Below the pieces are notes generated by a model that saw only the letters and a program-made list of their open reading frames with translations, had not been told where the DNA came from and did no database searches. Positions 6,818-15,768 of a stretch of DNA of 15,768 nucleotides are shown piece after piece. The translations under genes were made by a program, and so were the position numbers. Each line of letters opens with the position of its first letter. The first letter of the stretch is position 1. Location of the stretch: assembly GCA_002751075.1 (NCBI GenBank), contig NAOQ01000046.1, forward strand, positions 42,006 to 57,773. The letters are read 5' to 3'. This DNA comes from Ichthyophonus hoferi. Its lineage: Eukaryota > Opisthokonta > Ichthyosporea > Ichthyophonida > Ichthyophonidae.

Positions 6818-9002
6818 CTGTGCATACAAAAGGGTTATGTTAGTCAATGTTAGAGGAGAAAGGAAGGATTGCGTATGTATATGTGCATGTATGTATGGAG
6901 AGTAGTAACTTACATATGGTACGTACAGCCCGTAAACATGCATGTAGGTTATTACCTTTAGCATTCTTAGTTATATAGGTATAAGAAACTAAAAGGGTGT
7001 CACATTACTTGCTCTTCAGTAATAAATAGATACATAGTATATGAGATGGTAATGGCAGTAGTAGTAAAAATTGTGGATATCCAAAAAATAAATCCCTCTG
7101 AATGGCTGTAAGGCATATTTGTAGCCTATATGTAACATGTTACCAAAAAATGACATTGTCCATATAATATAACATAAACAACATATTATTAGAAAGAATG
7201 AAAGTAAAGCAAGCAATGTAGAAGAGAAGAGGAGGGGTAACCTACGTGGGATGGAAGGAGGGCTTCCAGCCTCACCATAGGCTTCCTGATAGGGAATCTG
7301 TGGACAATACATGAATTGATACACCATTCCTCTTTACATTTTACTTAGGAATAAACATTTCAGCTAAAGGGGAAGTTAAAAATGATGATCCGTATGATGA
7401 TGGGATAAGCTGTACATGAGACCATATAGATAAGGGAAGGTACTGGATAGTAGAGTCACACTTTAGCCTTATGTGGTAGCATATGCTATGCTCGTATACT
7501 CTAATGCTTTCCAGATGTAAATATGACCACACACTCCATCTGTATTTCCTTTCTCTTTCATCTTTTCAGTCTATCCCATATATCTCTCTTTTCTTTATCT
7601 GTAATATTGATTTTACAACTAATAGACAAAAGGAAAAAAAATGGTTATTTAGAGGGGTGTAGACTTATTAGTTAAATTAATACCACCCAATTCTTCCCCC
7701 AAAGCATAAGGAAAAAAAACAGAAAATAATAGCTAGATTCTCGATTACACATTTGAAAGAACAGTGCTGTGATGATGTTAAAATTCTGTTTATATATACA
7801 CATTATGTGATGCAAAAATATCTACAACGTAAAATAAATTGGCTATCAAGAAGTTAGAATATGGGAGGGAAAATACTAAGGAGAAAATAATGTAGCGTAT
7901 TGTTGAAAATTTTATATTAGTAAGAAAAAAGAGGAGTAAAAGTAAAAATAAAAAGACAAATAAAATAGAGAAAGAGATAGTGGTGGTATGTAAACAGCAA
8001 GCAATTGATTTATTTCATACACAGACGGACATAACATATATCATATCAGACTTACCTTCAGTTTCCTCTTCTCGCCAACGCAAATACCGGGAATACCCTT
8101 CTCCCAACCTGTAAACATTCCCCTGTCAGTCTTAAAATCCTTTATGAGGCTTATGGAGTGGGTGATAAAAAAGATAAAAAGGATAAAAAAAGACGATGGA
8201 AAGACTGTTATTGAACATGAAAAAACAATAATGGCAACTATGCTGTACATATTAGTAATATGATGGTCGCCCGACAAAAAAGATAAAAGAAGAAAATGCA
8301 AATAACAATACCAATAAAGGTTAATAATAAATGAAAGCAGTGAACAGAAATAGGAAGAGGGGGGAGGTAGATGGACCTTACCTTTAATAACTTGTCCGTT
8401 TCCAAGAGTGAACGAAAAGGGTTCACCCCTTTTTAAGGAGGTGTCAAAGACTTCGCCATTTAGAAGGGATCCCTGCAACCAAAGAAATAAGTATGGATTA
8501 TATGTATATGCAAGTTAGATAGATAACTAGACGTACTTACATCTTAATTTATGTGAATATATGACTTCATATGGATGTATGAGTACGTAGGTGAGTACTT
8601 CTCTATATGTGCTCAAACTCATCTTTTACAAGTATCACTGTGTCTTGTGCCAAACATGTCCAAGAATTATAAAAATAAAAGAAAAAGGAATTTCGGGTAT
8701 TATTCTGAATTATATACTTCATACAATAATGAGCATAGCCTTTTCCACTATTAGGTTGCTTGGGTTACTAACTTTAACTCTTTAGTACATGTAAAAACAA
8801 TAGGAAGGAAAAAGGTGGATGAAAGTAAGTGGACGTTACTTACAGTGTAATGGATGGAGACAAAATCTCCAGGTGCGGCGAACTCTTTGCATCCCTCAAC
8901 ACGCTTTTTAATGCCAATCTGTGTGGTAGTAAAAGTTTCCTCTGCTGAGCCCGAGGCCAAAGCAGCGACACTCAACAACAGAAAGGAATAAAAGAACTTC
9001 AT
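6735..9002 (-). CDS. FKBP2: ER-lumenal FKBP-type peptidyl-prolyl isomerase (five exons)
   Basis: Exons 8844-9002, 8382-8472, 8056-8108, 7246-7297 and 6735-6817 join to 145 residues, close to human FKBP2 (about 140). The enzyme catalyses cis-trans isomerisation of X-Pro bonds and assists folding. Residues 1-20 form a signal peptide (MKFFYSFLLLSVAALASGSA). The C-terminus is ADEL, a KDEL/HDEL-type ER-retrieval signal, so it should reside in the ER lumen. One FKBP domain spans about 44-132. The FK506-pocket residues of FKBP12 have counterparts: Y52, F62, D63, F72, V81, I82, W85, Y108 and F125. C38 and C93 match the two cysteines of FKBP2 and may form a disulfide. Every intron is GT-AG and the phases agree at each join. 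The start ATG is followed at once by the signal peptide. Identity is very secure. Confidence 0.96.
6818..7245 (-). other. FKBP intron 4
   Basis: A 428-base GT-AG intron with a slightly weaker donor (GTAGGT) and a TATGCACAG acceptor. No other feature seen. Confidence 0.9.
7246..7297 (-). CDS. FKBP2: FKBP exon 4 (codons 102-118 plus one base)
   Basis: This exon encodes IPYQEAYGEAGSPPSIP, the flap loop with the pocket Tyr. The donor is CCAC|GTAGGT in phase 1. Confidence 0.94.
7298..8055 (-). other. FKBP intron 3
   Basis: This intron is 758 bases with a GTAAGT donor and a GTCCACAG acceptor. A near-pure polypurine stretch on the plus strand at about 7916-7980 becomes a polypyrimidine tract in the transcript. 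No nested gene is visible. Confidence 0.9.
8056..8108 (-). CDS. FKBP2: FKBP exon 3 (codons 84-101)
   Basis: This exon encodes GWEKGIPGICVGEKRKLK with the pocket-floor Trp and the conserved G-x-C-x-GEKRKL block. The acceptor is TTTACAG|GT; the donor is AAG|GTAAGT in phase 0. Confidence 0.96.
8109..8381 (-). other. FKBP intron 2
   Basis: A 273-base GT-AG intron, the shortest of the gene, rich in C/T on the sense strand. Confidence 0.9.
8382..8472 (-). CDS. FKBP2: FKBP exon 2 (codons 54-83 plus one base)
   Basis: This exon encodes GSLLNGEVFDTS and the pocket strand GEPFSFTLGNGQVIK. The acceptor is TTGCAG|GG; the donor is AAAG|GTAAGG in phase 1. Confidence 0.96.
8473..8843 (-). other. FKBP intron 1
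   Basis: A 371-base GT-AG intron ending in TTGCAG. It holds no feature of note; the short open frame on the opposite strand is not supported as a gene. Confidence 0.9.
8844..9002 (-). CDS. FKBP2: FKBP exon 1 (codons 1-53)
   Basis: This exon encodes the signal peptide, the linker with IGIKKRVEGCKE and the first strand FVSIHYT. The donor is ACT|GTAAGT in phase 0. Confidence 0.95.
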
Positions 9003-9087
9003 TTTAAACTCTGCAAAAAAAAAAACTGAAAAACAGGAACTGACAACTGATGCTTAAGTAGTTGTCAACCTTGACACCCCTTATACG

Positions 9088-9092
9088 ATTGG
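9088..9092 (-). promoter_or_regulatory. CCAAT box upstream of the FKBP gene
   Basis: On the minus strand GAGCCAATC lies about 86-90 bases upstream of the FKBP start codon, a typical distance and context for an NF-Y/HAP-type CCAAT box. The sequence nine bases downstream is not CCACG, so a full ER-stress element is not present. Confidence 0.4.
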
Positions 9093-9099
9093 CTCATCA

Positions 9100-9766
9100 A
9101 AGGATTGTTTGGATAACGTACTTCTATTTGATTCGCGTTTCTAAAAGGCATATTTAATACTCCATGATAGGTTCACGCTAATTAATTATTTGTATTAACC
9201 AAAGATTCTAAGGTATATATTTTAACATATTTAACAACGCGGATGGATAGGTAAATACGGAATAATGAATGTATGACAATGATTCTCAGCGTTTAATATT
9301 GTAAATTTTAATAATAATAATAATAGCATTGGCATACTATGCTACGGATAAATAAAGAACGCGACGGAATAATTAAAATTTTAACTAAGAGTTGTTAATC
9401 TTATTCTAACTAACCCTCAAAGTGCCTTGCAGTGGTTCATTCCGCCATTTTTCCTGTATCTCAGGCCTGTGCGCCAGCTTTAAACTAGCGTTATCTCATA
9501 CTACTTTAAGTAAATCCAGTTTGAGAAAATATCCGTATTTAGCTATATGCTCTACTCCTACTCAGTTCTGAAAGCACTCAAAGTTAGCTATGTAAAAATA
9601 TGCTGGCATAAATGGTATGTTTCATTATAATTGTATGGGATGGCAGATAATATTTTACCTAAGACATAAAAAATATGAACAGGAATATGAAAAGAATCTT
9701 AAAATAGTGACTACTTAGCTGTAAATTTGTTGTTCACTAACTGAACTAGATAATCCCTGATGACAT
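9100..9766. other. Intergenic sequence with (TAA)n
   Basis: No gene is recognised. A (TAA)n microsatellite lies at about 9309-9325. The minus strand near 9400-9500 has a short coding-like stretch of somewhat higher G+C (reading AHRPEIQEKWRNEPLQGT) that I cannot identify; it could be remains of a gene or element. Confidence 0.4.
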
Positions 9767-9946
9767 TCAGAAGTGACTGTGGCATGGCACCCAATGTAGA
9801 AAGAAAAAAACGGGAAACAGTTCACCAAATTGTATGTTAAACGTTCCTGCTCGCTCTTGCTCTGGCTCTGGCTCTGGCTTTGGCTCTGGTTTTGGCTCTG
9901 GTTTTGTTGTAGGCTTTGGTTCTGGCTTTGTTGTAAGCCTTGACAT
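9767..9946 (-). other. Small ORF with Pro-Glu-Lys repeats, 59 codons, unidentified
   Basis: From an ATG at 9944-9946 the minus strand is open for 59 residues. It starts MSRLTTKPEPKPTTKPEPKP, continues in KPEPEP units to residue 30, then turns to an unrelated hydrophobic tail. The repeat is the reading of a hexanucleotide array, so openness here is weak evidence for a gene. The local sequence is richer in G+C than its surroundings and the ATG follows GC-rich DNA, which hints at a former coding exon. A second short frame, MPQSLLNVIRDYLVQLVNNK, overlaps its end at 9711-9785. Function unknown; it could be part of a decayed element. Confidence 0.25.
9854..9906. repeat. Hexanucleotide array (CTCTGG/CTTTGG)n
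   Basis: About nine copies of a 6-base unit varying between CTCTGG, CTTTGG and TTTTGG. It has strong strand asymmetry: no A on the plus strand through the array. Confidence 0.85.
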
Positions 9947-10000
9947 CTGGCGTCTGGCGGCTGATGGCTAAGGTGATATAGTGTTGCCCAGTTGTTTTTT

Positions 10001-10033
10001 GCGTTACCTTGGCGTTACCTTGGCGTCACCTTG
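10001..10033. repeat. Three tandem copies of an 11-mer GCGTTACCTTG
   Basis: Copies at 10001-10011 and 10012-10022 are identical; 10023-10033 differs by one base. The array is unusually G+C rich for this window. No function can be assigned. Confidence 0.85.
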
Positions 10034-10229
10034 ATGCTGGAAAAGTCGATATTTCAAATGCAGATTTAAAAACAGCGTGTAAGTGTAATACAATCGAATC
10101 TCCACACGTAGAGGTCAGTAAATAAATGTAGGATGGGGTGAAGTTTTTTTCGGCATTCGTGAAACGATGACTTAATAGAATTACCAGGTTTTGTGATCAT
10201 GATAGACTATTTAAGCTTTCTACACTACC
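10034..10229. other. Sequence between 11-mer repeat and retroelement fossil
   Basis: No feature recognised. It may be the far 3' end of the minus-strand retroelement remains, but no motif supports that. Confidence 0.35.
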
Positions 10230-12150
10230 ATGTTGGGAATAATAAGTAGAGACAGCAGCGTTCCTATGACCTATATTTGTTTAAAAGGAGAGAGAATACC
10301 AAATTAAGGGGCGTTTTAACGTGTCCCTTTGCATACATGGAGTAAAAATATGCCAAGACACATTTTTATTATTAAACAAGTCAGCAGGACTGGCCTTACG
10401 CAGGATGCCTAAGCTATGTGCAATCCAGACCCCAAAATACATGTTTTGAAATGGTTTATTATATTGTTGCAGAATCTCTACCATTGGTTGGTTCAATTGG
10501 AATGGATCGTTCAAATGGGATTGCCGTTTAACATCAACAGATTGCACTAGTTATTTTCCCAGGCTACATGCTACATATGTAATAAAAATTGCTAATAATA
10601 TTAAATGCTTATAGCCATATAAAGATATACTTAAATTATTAAAATATTCCTGTTGTAATAGTTTTAAATTAAATACTGCAAATCTGAGTTTTAATGCATC
10701 TCATTCTACATCATGGTTTCATTTAGGTTTGGGAACCTGCTCAGGGTTTTACAATTTGTTGCAATACTGTGATGTTGTCAGAAGGTTTAGGAAGTAAAAC
10801 CATATTGTAATACAGATTGGCCAAGTTATCTAGATTCATATCTTTCATTGTAATAAATTTCATCTTTATTCCTCCGTATCTTAAAATGCTTTTTACAAGT
10901 CCTTTATTGTGTGGCTAGCATATCATCTATATAGGTTGTTCGTAAACCCTATATGTGCTCTAATATCTGACTAAAAATATATTTATAGCCACCACTAGAA
11001 AGCCGAGAATAGTGTATTATGATTAGAACTAATGATAAAAGGGCTTCAAGAATACTTAGATGACTAAAAGCCAATTACCACGACACAATTCTAAGTGGAT
11101 AAAAATGCAGTGCCTTAGAATGTGATCAAGATCTAAAATGTGGTTAGTCCAAATAAAGTAAATTAAATACATGACATCACCGACATCAGTTAACTACATC
11201 GCAAGGAGAATATATCATGTATATGAAAATATGAATATGGAAATGATTATTATAAATTGATTATTATCATCTATGATCAAACTACACTATATTTAAGAAG
11301 TCAAGACATTAACACATCAACATTGTCAAGTGTGCTTGATCCCTTTCCACATGATGTCACTGTTGCAGCACATGGACCACCAATTCAAAACATTTGTATT
11401 ATGATTTAGTGATCACTTTTTTTTTCAACACATCAGAATTTACAAGTGCAATTGGTCCTTTGTACAACACAATTTCTACCGTACCACAAAGACTATTTTA
11501 AGTATTTTATTACTGAAGTATTATATATTTATTAAGGTGTTCATTGCATAGCCATTTAACTGTCTATAGATGTACACCTGTTGAGGGATATAAAGCAGTA
11601 AATAACTTGGTAAAGTTAATGCCATAGGCCTAACTACATGTATTCAAATTACTCTAATAAATCATATACATACTTATATTACCTTCCTTGACACTGGTGC
11701 TATGATGTCTTTAATTACATTATTAGTATATATAAATAGTTAGTAATAGAAAGTCCTTATGCGGATAAATAAATTAATTAAAAAAACTTTTCTGGAATGT
11801 ATAAAGAGTTAGTTTTTTACCAAACATACGTTTATTTGTGCTATTGGAGTTTATAATTACACGTGTAATCTTGGCATTATTTAGACATAAACTTATTTGA
11901 GGTTTGTAAGTATTAATCGCAACACGGTAGCAATCATAACAATCTACAAGGGTAAATTGTAAAAATGCCAGGAAATGGTTTTACTGAGATTTTTCTAAAC
12001 AACAATGGAAAGTAATTTAGGATTGAGGCCTCAATATTAACAGGCAGTCAAAATGCTGTAGTTTCTACAATGGAAGATCAAACAACGAACACATTGAAGT
12101 TATTTCACCATCACCACAATAATATGGTCATTGATTAAGTTTAACCAAAT
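10230..12150 (-). mobile_element. Ty3/gypsy-like pol fossil, protease to integrase finger, minus strand (broken)
   Basis: Reading on the minus strand, the parts come in gypsy order. A protease-like stretch lies at about 12009-12047. An RT active-site block reading YIDDMLA is at 10913-10933. An integrase zinc-finger region at about 10308-10418 reads HSLGILRKAS and then CMQRDTLKRP. The 5' part (11225-12135) aligns with the plus strand of 14285-15165; the 3' part (10236-10655) aligns with 4928-5320. It carries many breaks across its length and is old. LTRs were not found. A gypsy-class origin is fairly likely; a DIRS or other LTR-related origin is not excluded. Confidence 0.6.
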
Positions 12151-14270
12151 AGAATTATATTACTTAATTATAATGAATAAGTAAACTGAAATATAATATA
12201 TTTTAACGTAATTATTGGTAGATGAATTATCCATGACCATCTGAATAAAAACAAAGCTAATAAAAAGGCTAACTCGGTATGGTAATAATCTACTCTAAAG
12301 TTTAAAAGCTCTATTAATTCATAGTTTATGATATGTACCAGGCTAAATAGCTAAGTCATGAAAAAGCCTTTCCATGCTACATAAGGATTCTGCTAAATAT
12401 ATAATATTTTTGCAACGCCATTAATAATAAAACGAAAAGTTGATGCTGACGGATATACTGTAATTTTAATTGTGATATAGAAAGTTATATATTTTTGATT
12501 TAATAAATATACATGTAAATGTACACAGACAAATGCATACTAAAAAATTAACCCACACCTGTCCAGAAACCCATTTACATATAGGTATCTAAAACGTCAT
12601 ACACATCTATATATTATTCAAACTTACTTTTCTTAACACGTGCACGTCCCAACAGACATGCATACAAAGAATATTTATTTATTTATTTATTATTCTTTTC
12701 TTTACAACAAACTATCATGCTAGTTTCAATCAATATCTTTGGATTTTTGTTATTTTATTGTTCTCCACTTAAACCACTACTAGTGTAGAAGATTATGAAA
12801 CAGTGTACTCTGTATGGAGCCTGAATGTTGGAGTCTGTTTTGCTAAATGATTTATATTATCCAGTTTCTTCTCTTACAATGGCTAAATAGTAACTTGCAA
12901 ATAACTGTTTAACACTTCTTTCTGGACATTAACAAAATGACTATGGTCATTATTATGCGTATATATTGAAACTGGTATCTTTAAATAAAATATTGGATTA
13001 TCTACTTTTAAATTGCATTTCTATAATTCCCTCTACAATATTTGTTTTTGTTGTCATATATAGCTAGAGTGTGCTACTGTAACAAATACTTGGTAATTTT
13101 ATTAGGTATCTTTAGTATAACAAGTAAACACAGTAGTGTGCCTCTCAAGTGTAGGTCCAGTAATAAATACATCACATAAAATTCTGCTTGTCCTGATTGA
13201 TGATAGAATAAATTTAAAAATATATCACCAACATCACAGCTTTCTTAATTAATTAGTCACTTAATTCCTTAAGCAATAACATGTTGGAACCGTTTTGCAG
13301 AAGTTCCCAGAATTTTTTGAAAGTACTTCAATATAAGTTAGAGCATAGATTTTAGTTAAGAAGATGTCTCCAGATTCAAATGATCTGAAATAGATAAAAA
13401 GTTACAACTAGGTTCTATAGGCATAAATATATTGCAATTAACTTAGTATTTGGAGTTACCATTACTATAGAAAAATATATCAATATACCAGCATATTATT
13501 GTTTATATTGAACAGTTAAGTTTATAGATATATAGTCAGGCTACAGCATAGCTGAGGGGTTCCTCTTATAATATCCCTTCCCCAAACGATATAATAAAGT
13601 GATGGACGCTTATTCTGGAGCAGTTTGTATTACAATGAATGTGGTTACAGGTTATAAACAAATAAGAGCTTTTAGATTGAATTAATAAGTTAACTTAGAC
13701 AAATAGTTTTAATATGCAACCCAATAGCCATAGAAGAAAGCCAATACCCATTACTACTTCCGCATGTTCATCAATAAATTTAAGAAAAAAAATTAGTAGA
13801 CAATATAGCTCTAACTCTGAGGACACCAAGCAAAAATTAAAGAACTTTTTAGATACATGTGAGGAATCTAACTACAGTTTCTGGTGATCGCCATACATAT
13901 ACTACAAGCAATGTTCATGAGTCAGTAGACTTGTACACAGAGTCTAAAAATGCCTGCTTAAATTCTGTCAATATTTTACACTGTTTATACTTTATGTCAA
14001 ACAACACCCTTGACCCCAGGTTCTTATTTTTTTACTATAAAAAAATCAGTTGGTGATGAGCTTACGGCGTGTATTCATGAGGTTCCACTTCTGAATCAGC
14101 CATTTCAGAGGTCAGAGAGAAGATCGTTTAGGATGGTAGAATGTACATATCATCCAACAACCTATATTTACAGATAGGTTAAGATTCTCTTCTTTGGTTT
14201 GATCAACTCATTTTCAACAGGAAACATTATTAGATATCACTGTCAAATACTCCATGAGGTAACTTGGTGT
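12151..14270. other. Spacer between two head-to-head retroelement fossils
   Basis: These 2.1 kb lie between the facing 5' ends of two pol fossils, where gag and LTR remains would be expected. I can identify neither. A short (ATTT)n run lies at about 12673-12691. The plus strand near 13808-13882 is open and reads SNSEDTKQKLKNFLDTCEES, unidentified. No host gene is evident. Confidence 0.4.
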
Positions 14271-15768
14271 TCCATTTTAATTGATGAACAAAGCTGGGGA
14301 AGCTGTTGAGAAGTGTGATGATTGTGAAATAAGGTCAATGCACATTGAGTGATCTTTTTATAGAGGGTTCACAGCCTTTTGGCTGTCAGTTGATTCTGAG
14401 GTCTCAATATTGAGTCATTTTCTATCGCGGTTTAAAGGAGTCTCAATAACACTATTTATAGACAACTTGTCAATTTAGTCTTGTAAATTGTTGTGACTGC
14501 AACAATGATAATATTTATCCTTAGATATTAAAATTACACTTGCAAGTATAATGTTCAATTGTATAAATAAACTTATACTTAGTAAAGCCAGTCCTTCTTG
14601 CATTGCAGAAATACTTATTTAATAATCCGTTTTATAATATATATACCAATAATCTATTAAGACCTTGTATTTTAAGTGTTCATGACACCAGTGGCAGGAA
14701 AGGTAATATAATAAATGTGTATATTATTGGTTAGATTAATTTGAAAGCATGTGGCTAGGCCCATGACATTAATTTACCAAGTTATGGCGTTATGCCTACA
14801 AATGAGTGTACATATCTAAATAGATAAATAGTTGAACAATAAATACTTTAATAAATATGTAAGACATACTTTTACAAAATGCATAGAAAATACAATAGTA
14901 AGCTACTTAAAATGGTCCTGGTGCTACAGTGTTAATTCCGTTGCACATGGGGCCAGTTGTAGCTGTCAATTCTGATGCATTGAAACTGAATATGAGTACT
15001 GAGTCATAATGCAAATACCCCGAATGAGTCTATGCACTGCAGCAATGACATCACGTAGAAAGAGACCAAGCACGCTTGATAACGTTGATGCGTTGATGTG
15101 TTGACGATTGAAATATAGCATAGTGTGCCTATCAGTGATAATAATCAATTTGTAATAAGAAGAGCTGTGTATTCTTTTAAAATATATATATATTTGGTTT
15201 TTTGCTATTTACTTAACTTTATTAGAGATATTTAAATATCATATTGTTTCTTGCCAATTAAGTAATAAGATGTGTGGTCCATTACTAATGCCGTGTGGTG
15301 ATGGAGTGTTACTTCAATGATTATTTGCGCTTTAGGATTAGCTTGAGTACTATACATTTACTAATGTAAGAGTAGTCCTATAATTGTTTTTAAATGTAGC
15401 ACTGAGACAGAAGTATTGGCTGGTTTTTTTTTCTAAAATGTTTCTCAGGAGATATTATTGTGTCTGTAAATGAGTGAAACTAGTTGGTTTACCTTATTGA
15501 CTTACCTAGTTCTCCAAAGTTTATTGTTTAATATAGATAGGCATGTATAAGTAAATAGATTGTGTTTACTTGTGGTTATGCACTGTGTGCAAACATAATT
15601 TTACATTAAAATTTAATTTTCTGCAATTTTAAATGTGGAATTTCTTATTAGTCTTTGATTTTTTTTTTTTTTCAGTTTTATAAAAATACTTATCTTCTAA
15701 ATAATAGTGCCTAGTTTATGAGTATTTTTACCTTTTCTTAATCCCTCAAGAAGTACATTATAGCCTTG
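14270..15768 (+). mobile_element. Ty3/gypsy-like pol fossil, protease to RT, plus strand (broken, runs off window)
   Basis: A protease-like reading (LSVDSEVSILSHF) lies at 14380-14421, resembling the LVDSGAEVSIL type of retropepsin core. An RT active-site remnant at 15442-15474 reads FSGDIIVSVNE, near the common YVDDILVxxNE. The stretch 14285-15165 aligns with the reverse complement of 11225-12135. The protease-to-RT distance of about 1.06 kb is nearly that of the minus-strand copy. Many breaks; long dead. The downstream integrase part would lie beyond the window. Confidence 0.55.

Noticed and set aside
9069-9092. Full ER-stress response element upstream of the FKBP gene
   Set aside because: CCAAT is present on the minus strand, but the CCACG required nine bases further on is absent.
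11681-11704. Plus-strand reading TFLDTGAM resembling a retropepsin active site
   Set aside because: It lies on the strand opposite to the conserved reading direction of that fossil, has no open context, and a better placed protease-like stretch exists on the minus strand at 12009-12047. Taken as coincidence.
13859-14056. Short plus-strand frame with NTLDPRF, recalling the LDPRFK block of hAT transposases
   Set aside because: A single short motif in an AT-rich frame with no other hAT domain, and it sits directly upstream of a retroelement protease-like region. Not enough for a hAT call.
1-15768. tRNA, rRNA, CRISPR arrays and prokaryotic-style operons
   Set aside because: No tRNA A/B boxes, rRNA-like stretches or regularly spaced direct repeats with unique spacers were seen on either strand; the genes are intron-bearing.

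Overview
The window is nuclear-type DNA from an AT-rich, intron-bearing eukaryote. It holds two conserved housekeeping genes split by canonical GT-AG introns of 273 to 1016 bases, AATAAA poly(A) signals, and long gene-poor stretches with decayed retroelement remains. I see no tRNA, rRNA, CRISPR or bacterial-style operon. The lineage cannot be fixed from the sequence. The Sm D3 protein lacks the long RG tail of animals and, from memory, reads more like plant or protist D3. The FKBP ends in ADEL, an ER-retention variant known in some fungi. A fungus, alga or other protist is possible; a metazoan looks less likely.

Layout. 1-182: an A+T array with a 10-base period. 183-604: upstream region of the first gene, with a short dyad and a paired 8-mer. 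605-2457 (+): three-exon gene for the spliceosomal core protein Sm D3 (118 aa), with a poly(A) signal at 2518 and a possible extra exon inside intron 2. 2571-3432: two diverged direct repeats of about 310 bases. 4531-5325 (+): remains of a Ty3/gypsy-like pol region (reverse transcriptase end to integrase zinc finger). 5374-6700: AT-rich sequence without a recognisable gene. 6735-9002 (-): five-exon gene for a secreted, ER-retained FKBP-type prolyl isomerase (145 aa, FKBP2 class). 9767-10033: a small Pro-Glu-Lys repeat ORF on the minus strand and an 11-base tandem repeat. 10230-12150 (-) and 14270-15768 (+): two further gypsy-like pol fossils lying head to head, whose 5' parts form an imperfect inverted repeat with arms of about 0.9 kb around a 2.1 kb spacer.

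The two host genes are about 4.3 kb apart, convergent, and functionally unrelated (pre-mRNA splicing; folding in the secretory pathway). No gene cluster or new multi-gene system is supported. The most informative observations are the related fossil copies, the CpG-decay pattern between them, and the cryptic exon in the Sm D3 gene.
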